Assembly: GCA_004764695.1 (NCBI GenBank)
Contig: SMSO01000025.1
Coordinates: 791,102-855,101 of the forward strand
Reading direction: 5' to 3'
Source: Schizochytrium sp. TIO01
Taxonomy: Eukaryota; Sar; Bigyra; Thraustochytrida; Thraustochytriidae
DNA length: 64,000 nucleotides
Of the stretch, positions 26,837 to 35,919 are shown piece after piece. The notes beneath the pieces were generated by a model. That model was not told the origin of the DNA, made no database searches, and saw only the letters and a list, made by a program, of their open reading frames with translations. Position numbers and translations under genes: made by a program. Each line of letters begins with the position of its first letter. Position 1 is the first letter of the stretch.

Positions 26837-27008
26837 AGTTAAAGTGGCTCTCCTGGCTTTTTCCCTCGCCTGCGCTATCTGCCCACTAGTACCTGCTATG
26901 GAGCGAATTAGTTGCTGTGTCTAGGTCTCTGGTAGCTGAGGTGCTGCTCTGCTGAGGCCAACGGCAAACGGGCCAAGATCCTGTTAGTGGCCCCGCACTG
27001 CAGGCTAT

Positions 27009-27057
27009 GAAGAAGAAGAAGAAGAAGAAGAAGAAGAAGAAGAAGAAGAAGAAGAAG
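27009..27057. repeat. (AAG)n microsatellite
   Basis: 16 perfect copies. The minus strand reads as poly-Leu, poly-Phe or poly-Ser depending on frame. Confidence 0.96.
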
Positions 27058-27444
27058 GGACATCTGAGAGAGGGCTGAGGATGCTGAGGCCCGTTGTGGT
27101 ACGCGTGAACAAACAATGATGGTCTCTTTAACTTGATTATTGCTTTTGTTTGGGTTTTTATTCATAGTTTTATTCAACGAGTAAAAGGTCAAGTTTTTTA
27201 AGTTTCTTTTTTTTTAAGTTTCTTTTTATAATTAATTATTTAAAATATAAGGTATGAAACTTTAGAGATTCATTTTTATCTTTCTTTCTTTCTTTCTTCT
27301 TTTCTTAAAGAACTTGAAATAGGATATCATCGTGCAGCAGTAAAAAGGTACCTTCATTGTCTATCTATAAAACCATCGCGATTCTCCTTCTTTTCTTGGA
27401 ATGGCAATCAGCTGTCTAGAGACAAACTGTGTGAGTGAGGAGAA

Positions 27445-27484
27445 TGAAGAAGGGAGGAAAGAAGGAAGGAAGGAAGGGAGGAAG
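27445..27484. repeat. (AAGG)n purine tract
   Basis: GGAA copies with variants. Confidence 0.88.
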
Positions 27485-27637
27485 CAGGCAGAGGAGTCCA
27501 CGACGGTACGGACACTGTGCGTGTTCAAGTTGGCGCGAGGAAGCAATGGGCAAAGGGAACCAGGCGAATGCACCCACCGATCTGCGACTTGCTAGAGAGA
27601 GTTTTTAGGCAGAACAAATAGCAGGTGCGCATGATCT

Positions 27638-27765
27638 GTTTGTTTGTTTGTTTGTTTGTTTGTTTGTTTGTTTGTTTGTTTGTTTGTTTGTTTGTTTGTT
27701 TGTTTGTTTGTTTGTTTGTTTGTTTGTTTGTTTGTTTGTTTGTTTGTTTGTTTGTTTGTTTGTTT
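27638..27765. repeat. (GTTT)n microsatellite, about 128 bp, ending in a palindrome
   Basis: About 32 perfect copies. The array ends at GGATCC and is followed by CAAACAAACAAA, so its last copies are mirrored on the other side. Confidence 0.97.
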
Positions 27766-30064
27766 GGATCCAAACAAACAAAAAAGTTTGCACAATTCTT
27801 TTGGCTGGCTTGAGTTGTTTTTAAACCCGAGCCAAAAGACTTCAACTCTTCTAGCTTGCTTTTCTTTACTCCTTCATAATAGCAATAGGCAGGCAGGTTA
27901 TGGTTTTGAGGAGAAAAGCTTGGCCTTTTGATTCTCCCCGTGCCATCCTGATTGATGAGTGAGTGAGTGATTCAACTGTAATGGAACCAGACAACCTTTG
28001 ACTCTATCTTTGGATTTTTAGTTTTTTATGAATGGATATAATCTTCAAACCATTTTTCCAAATAGAGAAATGAGAAAGAAATACAATGATGAGAGAGAAC
28101 TTGTAAACTGATGAGCTGGCCAACACAGGACATGGGTGGATAATGAATGCCATTGCTTCATCGAACAAAAGTTCTAACCGATCGTGAATAAAGACGGCAC
28201 CACTAGCACCACCCGCAATGAAATGACAGCTCCCAGGGGTCAGGGGGTGAGCTGGTAGGTACCTACGTACCTAGGTATCATTCGCCAGCCAAATGTGGAG
28301 GAGCGGGTGAGGGAATGAATTGAACACCACGACTTGAATTGAATTCGAATTTCATTCGTACCATGAGTACCTCATACTACTATCTGCGACTCACTCCCTC
28401 CCTCGATCCCCCACTCGATCATTCGCCCAACCTCTTAGAGAACCCGTATCGCGCAAGAACTCAAGGTCTTAACTTAAGCTGCAGCGACAACTCTTCATAG
28501 GGAGTGAATCCTTCTGCTCCAATCGACTGTTTCAGAGCCGACCCTTCTACGAGGTGGCCAGGCAGCCAGGATAATGCATAAATACGTTGTAAACAGCAAG
28601 GATCTGAAATGATGTGCTGTGCTGTGTTGTGCTGTGCTGCTGTGCCTGCTCAAGGCAAGCGCAGGTTCTTGATCTTCATAGCAGGATAATTACAACAGCA
28701 GCATCGTAATCGAATCGGCATCGTTGTCGGCATCATCTTCAAGAACAGTGATTGGCTTACTTACGAAAGAAGAATTCCTCGTGATGTAGGCCATGGGAAC
28801 GCATCGATTGTTCTGTGATATTCGCATTGCATCGTTGGAGTTTGCATTCTGCCTTGTTGTATTATATTACAGTGCAGCACCTTCTTCTTTCGAACAAGAA
28901 ATTATGCAAAAGTCACGAAAGGCAACGAATCAAAGGTTAAAGAAAGCCGCGAAGCAGGAGCCATCGGACAGTCGTCTGATCGATAAATAAGAACGATTCA
29001 GCGAGGACCCACCAGAACTCAGAGTATGTTTTCGCGCCTGATTGCAGACCCGTTTGGGTGAATATTCATCACAAAACCACAGCGAGGAATTTAACTTTAA
29101 ACCATCAATGAGCGCAGATCTCCAGAAATGGAAGGGAATTTGGAGAACTTCAATTATATAATAATGTCAGGGCACTTCAAAATAGAAGAATCATTGCGAC
29201 AATCACAATTAGTCTTTCTCGATAATGGTGCTCCAGTGTCTACGAACTTAAAGCCTTAGAATGATGAGCACAAAAGAAGTCCAGCCAACTAAGTTTGGGC
29301 ATTTGGTATATTTAAATTACGTAGCTGCAAATGTTTCGTGGAGGACTGAATTGACAGACAATCTTGCACAGTCGAGACTTGTAATAATAAAGAACTTGGA
29401 AATACAAACAACCAAAAGCCACCAATGTCAACAACTGTTCGATGCTGCAGTTGTCAATACGTTCTAAGGTATGATAAGTAAAGATGATTAATAAAAAGTA
29501 CATTTCAATCTATGATAGAAAAAATATGTCCTATCTTGGAGCTGTGATTTAGGCAGATTCCCTCCAAAACACGAGATGCGCGTTCTAATCTGAGCCTGCT
29601 TAGTTGGCTTTGACTCTACGCATCGAGGCCCACAACAGACGAAGGAAATGAATGTCCAAGATAGATGAATTTCTAAAACGACCACGAGCTATCAATCACA
29701 TGGCGAGCAACTGATGAAAATGACTTGCACAGTAGCCACGAACAGGAGGGTGACTATGCTCGTGATACAATAATCGATCACATCATTGAAAACTATTGTA
29801 AGACGTTTCGTGACCATGCTACCTGAAATATATATATATATATACATATATTTCCAAAGAGTGTCCGCAGAGATTCATATATTCAATTCAAAGAAAGATC
29901 ATGTAGATCACCCTTTCATCCATCCCAAATTTGTTTGAGAAAGTAGTACCCAAATGTCATTGTCATTTTCGTTGCGTCGCATTAGTATCTATTGGATCAG
30001 GAAAGTGTTTCTTAAACCCTGGAACTAGTGGCTCTCTCTGCATCTGAAACCGCCCCTTGCAACG

Positions 30065-30322
30065 TCACATGTATCTCGCAGGCTGGCGTGTGTTAGGGTC
30101 AAGAATGTGTCCCATGAAGAATGATAGAACTAGAGCATTTATATAGAGTACTCTAGTATTGCTGTGATTGTACCCAAATTCACTGTTAGCATAGTATGCA
30201 GCTAATGATAAGGGTAGTACTAGACAATAGCAATGTGGCCAGCACTCTTCAAAAACCCACTGCAACGCAAGCAAAATCCAAGCCAAGCATTGTGAAGAGC
30301 ACCATTAAGGACCTACCTTCAT
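30065..30322 (-). CDS. Candidate tiny spliced membrane protein
   Basis: The proposed structure is exon 1 at 30322-30317 (ATG AAG), a 57-base intron (30316-30260, GTAGGT donor and TTGCAG acceptor) and exon 2 at 30259-30065, giving 66 residues. The product starts MKWVFEECWPH and has two hydrophobic stretches (about residues 11-26 and 44-60) separated by a polar segment with NSEFGYNHSN. No family is recognised. It would run divergently from the Get3-like gene, with only 108 bases between the start codons. The intron is short and the first exon has only two codons, so this may be a chance reading frame. Transcript evidence would decide. Confidence 0.25.
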
Positions 30323-30430
30323 AGCTGGCTGTGGTGTAACTGCGTGGAACGCCACGGTAAAACGGAAAGAAAGCTGTCCAAGTCAATAGGCAGGCATTCA
30401 AGCAAACCAGCAAAAACACTAGGTACCAAG

Positions 30431-31657
30431 ATGACGAAGGATTCCTGTACTTCTGGCTTGTTGGCAAGCTTCGAGGAGCAGCGATTTATCTTCGTGGGTG
30501 GAAAGGGTGGCGTAGGCAAGACCACGACCTCAGCTAGTATTGCGCTTGGGCTTGCCCAAAAGTATGAACGAGTGCTAATTATTTCAACCGACCCAGCGCA
30601 TAATTTAAGCGATGTCCTCCAAAAGCCTGTCAGTAAAGAAATTGCTCCTGTGGCAGACTGCCCGCATTTATGGGCTGTGGAAACAGACCCTGCACAGAGT
30701 ATCGAACGGTTTCTGCGTAAACATATGACACAACCACAGTCCGCCAGCCTCGGTCAAAATCCAATGACGGAAGTTCTCGACGAGGTTCGCGAATGGCTCA
30801 GCAGCTTACCAGGTATCGACGAAGCCATCTCTTTGATGCAGCTCTTTGAAGCAGAAAAGGCTCTTCATGAACGCTTTGATAAACTTGTCATAGATACCGC
30901 CCCCACTGGACACACTCTGAAAATGCTGCAACTCCCCAAGGTGCTTGAGGTTGGGATTGCCCGTCTTGAAAGCTGGAAGACAAAGTTAAGTGGGCTTATT
31001 GCTATGGCTTCTATGTTCCTCGGTGGTAATTCTCAAGGCCAAGCTGCACAAATAGCTAGTCAACAGCAACTTGCAGAGAAACTTCGACAGCTCAAGTCTG
31101 GAATTCAACTTCTTCGAGGTCTGCTTCAAGATCCAAAACGTTGTACCTTTGTTTGTATAGGTATCGCTGAGGCCCTCAGTGTTTTAGAAACGGGCCGTCT
31201 TGTTGACTCTCTCCATGAATTCCAGATTAACTCTCATACAATGGTTATCAACAAGCTCCTAACTGAAAAATTCTCGATGCCTTCAGAGCGTTCTAGTGAG
31301 CTTGACATTGACCGTCCAACAAAGCTCCCACGGCGGGAGGAGGTGAAGCAGAGTTTGACTGATACGGTTAAAACAGAGGCTATTGTAACCAGCGAAGCTG
31401 AACTTGCAAGATTAGCTCTTGAACTTTGTCGTTCACGAGCCCGAATTCAAAATAAGTACCTACATAAATTGATTGCCTCGCATGGAGCCACGCATTCTAT
31501 CTTCGCCGTACAGGACCTCGCCTATGAACCTACTGGTCCACAGAATCTTCTGAGCTTCCTCAGCTCTATCGCCTGCGTCTCCACGCCCCCTGCATCATCT
31601 GAAACAGATAGAGCATCAACAGCGCCGGCTGCCCTTCTCAATGAAACCCAGAGCTAG
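30431..31657 (+). CDS. Get3/ArsA-family tail-anchored protein targeting ATPase
   Basis: 408 residues from the ATG at 30431; the in-frame codon further upstream is a GTG and is not expected to start translation here. Get3 (TRC40) is a cytosolic dimeric ATPase that delivers tail-anchored proteins to the ER. Visible motifs are the deviant Walker A GGKGGVGKTT (23-32), STDPAHN (52-58, switch I), DTAPTGHT (155-162, switch II), a helical groove region with Met/Leu-rich segments (about 165-250) and the TFVCIGIAEALSVLETGRL block near 235-255. The C-terminal QNKYL segment is conserved, but the zinc CXXC pair is incomplete: C333 is present and the earlier position (330) is Leu. A 25-30 residue Ser/Ala/Thr-rich tail follows the fold. 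Organelle-type or other Get3 paralogues without CXXC are known, so a specialised paralogue is possible. No transit peptide is obvious. Confidence 0.9.
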   Translation: MTKDSCTSGLLASFEEQRFIFVGGKGGVGKTTTSASIALGLAQKYERVLIISTDPAHNLSDVLQKPVSKEIAPVADCPHLWAVETDPAQSIERFLRKHMTQPQSASLGQNPMTEVLDEVREWLSSLPGIDEAISLMQLFEAEKALHERFDKLVIDTAPTGHTLKMLQLPKVLEVGIARLESWKTKLSGLIAMASMFLGGNSQGQAAQIASQQQLAEKLRQLKSGIQLLRGLLQDPKRCTFVCIGIAEALSVLETGRLVDSLHEFQINSHTMVINKLLTEKFSMPSERSSELDIDRPTKLPRREEVKQSLTDTVKTEAIVTSEAELARLALELCRSRARIQNKYLHKLIASHGATHSIFAVQDLAYEPTGPQNLLSFLSSIACVSTPPASSETDRASTAPAALLNETQS

Positions 31658-32675
31658 GAAACATCTTCTTAGCTTCCTAAGCCATCGATCTTTATTTAGA
31701 TAAGTTTATACCAGTCGACCTTTCTTGCAGCTCAGAGTAATTCCTCCTGTCACATCACATCTCTTTTTGACAGCTCCCCATGCTGCCAGAAGTATAGATG
31801 CCAGAGGTCTCACAAAGCAGTCCATATTTACCCAGTTTTCCTTTTCCATAATTTCCCCATGCTGCCAGAGGTATGTAGGCCTAAACCAGAAGTTTTACAA
31901 AGCAATGTGCAAGTACAAAACACATAGTGCACATCCAATCATTTTATGTTTTCCTTTAATTTTTTGCAATACTGTTACCGAGATACTCGTAATTTGAGAA
32001 CATCTTTACAAGAATATGAATCAGCGAACAATTTTCACAAACTGTGAAGTTCCTTTGATTGTTTAGTTCTCTTGATTGTATAATCATTTGTGACATTTTT
32101 TGGTTTTGAAATTACAAAGTCATTAGCTTGTAATTTTGAGCTTTCTGGCCAAAGAAAGTGAGGATTATGGATACAAAATTGAGTAATGTGTAAGGTGAAT
32201 TAATGGGCAAATATCTTACCAATCAAGATTGTTTCGCTATGATCGTAGACATATTAGGCAGCATTTAGAAGTATCTACACTTTCACTTTTCACAACTATA
32301 ATAGTAATCCCAAGAATGACACTGCTGAGGCCATGGACATCGGGATCTGATTTGCATTGATGGAAGTAATGAAAAAAAAAAAAAAGTGCTCAAATCAATT
32401 CGACAATAAAGGAAAATGAACTGTGCATCATACATGTCTTCTACAATACATTAAAGTTGGTTCATCACCCTGAATTTTCTTGACTATATCCCTATGCAAG
32501 AGACTTAGATTAAGTGAGTTGGATTTCGTACGATTGTATCCAAAATAAAAGAGCATCCAGACAATATTCTGCACAAGCCAACTAGGTGTTGAGACGATTT
32601 CTGTAGAAATATGTAAACCTATGTACTCACAGAAACGCTTGACTAGGAGGAACGCTACTCCTTAATTACAAAACG
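31658..32675. other. Intergenic region between convergent genes
   Basis: AT-rich 3' flanks of the Get3-like and hydroxylase genes. It holds an imperfect direct repeat of a CCCCATGCTGCCAGA-led segment (about 31775 and 31856) and an A run at about 32373-32386. No gene is seen. Confidence 0.6.
31773..31908. repeat. Imperfect direct repeat, about 80-bp period
   Basis: CCCATGCTGCCAGAAGTAT near 31778 recurs as CCCATGCTGCCAGAGGTAT near 31857. Both are followed by a segment containing CACAAAGCA or TACAAAGCA. Confidence 0.7.
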
Positions 32676-33683
32676 TCAACTGTATTGGTGCAACCCACGC
32701 GTGCATGAAGCCTTAGCTTTTGTTAAAACTGCTTGTGGGAAGAAGTAGTCATCCAGGTAGCAGAAGAACTGTTGATAGTATCGGATACCTGTGCTGTGAT
32801 GCTCTTCGTGACGGCGCGGGCCACCAAGAATGTTAAAAGGCACAACACGATGGATCATCCATGGGCAATCAAACCCAGAATGGATTTCGGTGAGCATATA
32901 GGTGATGACCGAGTTATACACCATTCGTGTCATTGGATGCAAGCGAAGCAAATTAATCACCAATATATTTGTACCAACTTGTAGGCTTCCATCTATCAAG
33001 GAATGTCGGAGAACTTCTGTAGAGTATAACGCCTTCACTGTATGGTGAGCTGCATGCAGCTTTCGAAAGTATTTTCCGTGATGCATTGCTACATGCATAG
33101 GGAAAAAGAACGCATCATAGAGAATCAATCCAAGGACAACACCAACTACAATTTGCCAAAGCGAACCAGGACCATCGTCAGGAACCTGTCGCCGAGGATA
33201 AAAATAATCATACCCCATAATTATGCCAAGATATACGACTCCTGCGCGATACGGAACGCCAGTGTGATAATCCACATGCCGCTGCTCAGCATTAATGAGA
33301 TATTGCTTCCAAACTTCCAATCGATCTACCACGGTAAACCAGTTAAGCCAAACAGCAAAAGACAAAGTAGCCCATACAGGTTCAAATGAATCATGCCTGA
33401 ACCACCACTTTGAACGCATCCATTGCCAACAGGATTCTACGTAATCATCAACTATTGGAGCATACAGGTACCAGTTTAGCAAGACAAACAAAGCCACGCC
33501 TCGAGCCACCCACGTTTTCCTATTTAAGCTTGCCTGTACATCAGCATTAGCCAGCTTCTTTCCTAACTTCGATGTCTGTTTTTCTTGCGTTCTCTTTGAT
33601 GGAAAACTGCGTCGAGGATCATGATGCCCTAACCCCTGCCAAGTCAACGGGTTCCAGCTGTCCCAAGAGCTTCGCTCTAGCAT
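32676..33683 (-). CDS. Fatty acid hydroxylase / sterol desaturase superfamily membrane enzyme
   Basis: 335 residues from the ATG at 33683. The superfamily (PF04116-type) holds di-iron, membrane-embedded oxygenases acting on sterols, sphingolipids or alkyl lipids, usually in the ER. The histidine clusters that bind iron are complete: H197-x3-H201-H202 (HVAMHH), H210-x2-H213-H214 (HAAHH) and H292-x2-H295-H296 (HEEHH), with further His at 268 and 278. Hydrophobic segments lie near 62-78, 100-116, 148-158, 176-195 and 238-265. The N-terminus (1-55) is basic and polar. The substrate cannot be read from the sequence; a sterol C4/C5 enzyme, a plant CER1-like enzyme or a sphingolipid hydroxylase are all possible. 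It is convergent with the Get3-like gene. The frame extends to a TTG upstream, but the ATG is preferred. Confidence 0.85.
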   Translation of the reverse strand: MLERSSWDSWNPLTWQGLGHHDPRRSFPSKRTQEKQTSKLGKKLANADVQASLNRKTWVARGVALFVLLNWYLYAPIVDDYVESCWQWMRSKWWFRHDSFEPVWATLSFAVWLNWFTVVDRLEVWKQYLINAEQRHVDYHTGVPYRAGVVYLGIIMGYDYFYPRRQVPDDGPGSLWQIVVGVVLGLILYDAFFFPMHVAMHHGKYFRKLHAAHHTVKALYSTEVLRHSLIDGSLQVGTNILVINLLRLHPMTRMVYNSVITYMLTEIHSGFDCPWMIHRVVPFNILGGPRRHEEHHSTGIRYYQQFFCYLDDYFFPQAVLTKAKASCTRGLHQYS

Positions 33684-34943
33684 CTCTTCTCCCAACCTGA
33701 CCCTCAGACCCAAACAGACAGAGAACCCGGCAGCTTGAACAGGTTGCTAGTTTGCTGATCACCAGCAGCACTCGAAACCATTGATGGAGCATACATGCTT
33801 AGATCTCAAGCTCTCCCGGCCTGAGCAAGTTCAACCGATGCTGGATTCTGATCCCAGCACAAAATTGCTAGTTCCATATTTGCCTAGCAGACTCTTATGA
33901 TAATTAGGAAAGAGTGACCACGGAGCATTTTAAAAAGCATGCTATGGATTATAACGAGACACGCAATGCATTTGTAGTGGACTTACGCTGGGAGACAGCC
34001 GGCCACGCTCCCAACATGAATAGAAGATTGCCAGTGATAGAACCACTGAACCTAAAAGGGAAGTTTGTATAAAACTAGTAGCAGCCATAGCAGTCGTTAT
34101 GGTAAATTTACTAGGCCTACTGGTAGCGGTTCATAATTGATGCACCTTGGCACATGCACGCCACTGCGGACACTTTGGTGGCCGATCTTTTTCTTAAATT
34201 GAATATTTTCCTTAATGCAAAAATGAGGTTTACCCGAGCAGCAAATGCTCCTAGTTGTATCACATGATTTTTTAAAGCAGGTGCTTTGGTTCAGTAAAGT
34301 ACATGTGTGCTGTTTGAGTGATTACGAAACTATCAGTCCTGATAAGTAAAGAAAAGAGAAACCTGCTGTTTCTTCAGAATATAGATTATGCCTGGTATTT
34401 TCACTTGTATAGCATACCAAGCTATTTGCGTGAGACTTATTCCCTTTCTCTTATTCTACGGATGTTATGTGAAAGGTTAGAAAGTAACTCCTTGCAGAAG
34501 CGAAAGATCCTTTATCTGAATTTCGGGTGCTTTTCCAAACGCCTTATCTTTAATAGTGGGTGGGTCTTAGGGGAGTCCAAGAGTGACCAATGTATCAAGT
34601 CAAGAATTGTTATCTATTTAAGCAACTCTGCCCCATAGGATTCGCCAAGAACATTCAAATAGAGAATAATATATCTTCATATAATTCACAGATACTCACA
34701 ATCGCAAAACCCTTGCCAAAATATACAGGCTTGCTTTGGGGGCTTAGCAAGGAAAGGTGTCTCATGCGTTGAAAACCTATGATATTTCATCTTAATAAAA
34801 TGGTCGGTGAAGCCATGGAAATATTAAGGTTTTTGCTTCGAGCGCAAGAACGATTCCAAGCATAATCTTGGCTTATGGACACACCACGTACGTACGTCTA
34901 CACCCGGTTTCAATGAAGATATCCACCAGTACAAGCTTACCGA
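33684..34943. other. Intergenic region, no gene seen
   Basis: 5' flank of the hydroxylase gene followed by AT-rich sequence. The plus-strand frame at 34318-34638 (106 codons) has no recognisable features. Confidence 0.55.
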
Positions 34944-35507
34944 CTACTGACTAAGCTTATCAATTTGCACGATGATCTGGCAAGCAGCACGGACATCTTG
35001 ATTTACCCACTGTCGTCGCCAAGAACGTGCAGTCTTTGCGTGCTGCAAAGCGTAAGCAGTTTCGACAGCTCGTGCGATGTAACGGGCTCTAGTCTGCAAA
35101 ATTTCAGCTTCACGAGATTTTTCAGGCACCTGCTGAAGAGGAACAAACTTCTCCTTCTCTATCTCCTCGACATCCTGCACAACTTTACTGACCGGACAGC
35201 CCATAGTATCCAACTAAAGAGAATTAGTTTCACCTCAGCACGTTTGACCTTTATTCCAAACCTCGAGATAGCGCTGTATTCCTGTGCTGGACGCCACGGC
35301 TCACCTGATGAAAGAATATGTTCTCCACGACTACCTGGTCATCCAACAACAACTTGCAACCTTGACAACAATCTGCTTTATTTATTTACTTTCGTCACCG
35401 CCCGTCTAGCTCTCGCACACCTGTTCTGCACTGTGGTCCTTTGCCTCCTGCACGAGCCGTTGATATCGTGAGGCAGCAATGACCAAGACACATGGAATAA
35501 GTACCAT
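34944..35507 (-). CDS. Small spliced gene, unknown helical protein
   Basis: The best-supported part is the last exon, 35213-34944, behind the acceptor CTCTTTAG. It encodes about 89 residues rich in Glu, Lys, Arg, Gln and Ala, with helical segments SKVVQDVEEIEKEKF and ARYIARAVETAYALQHA. An upstream exon 35421-35507 would begin with an ATG and encode MVLIPCVLVIAASRYQRLV, a hydrophobic N-terminus like a signal anchor, ending at CAG|GTGTGC. A middle exon of about 48 bases (35305-35352, donor CAG|GTGAGC) joins them in frame. The total would be about 134 residues. The middle exon's 5' boundary is uncertain. The family is not recognised. A short N-terminally anchored helical protein, possibly mitochondrial, would fit, but this is a guess. 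Its start lies about 400 bases from that of the divergent ARM gene. Confidence 0.5.
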
Positions 35508-35919
35508 GAAAAGAATGGGGGAAGGTGTGTACATGAGACAATTTGAGAACGCCAGTTTGAGAAGACTTTCTCTGTTTTAGCTGTAGTTAGACGCATCTGC
35601 ACGCGCGTAGCATGAGCGTACGGTCAACTACTGCCCGTGTTCGCCCTGCACGTGCGACTCTTAACCTTTGCTTCTTTTATCCCCTTTTTCTCGTCTTCTG
35701 GTCTGTGCAGATAGGTTAGATTCACCCAACTCCGCATCGTTGCTCGTTTGGTTCGTTGAGGCGCCAGTGCCAGAGCTTGAAGTTCGGTACGGCGCCTCAT
35801 ATATACGAGTAGAGATCAGGGTAGTACTATCGGAAACACAGGAAAGGGTGCTCGGGAAGGTTTTGCCCCATCGCTTCGGGTTGGAAAACAACAATATATA
35901 ATCTTTCATTGCCTGTAAA
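35508..35919. promoter_or_regulatory. Divergent intergenic region
   Basis: It separates the small spliced gene (-) from the ARM-repeat gene (+). The 3' end carries ACAATATATAATC about 25 bases before the ARM gene ATG. Its role as core promoter or leader is inferred from position only. Confidence 0.35.

Noticed and set aside
27525-27845. NKQT-repeat frame (106 codons) on the minus strand
   Set aside because: Translation of the (GTTT)n/(AAAC)n array. The same artefact appears at 13160-13505, 16680-16877 and 17597-17843.
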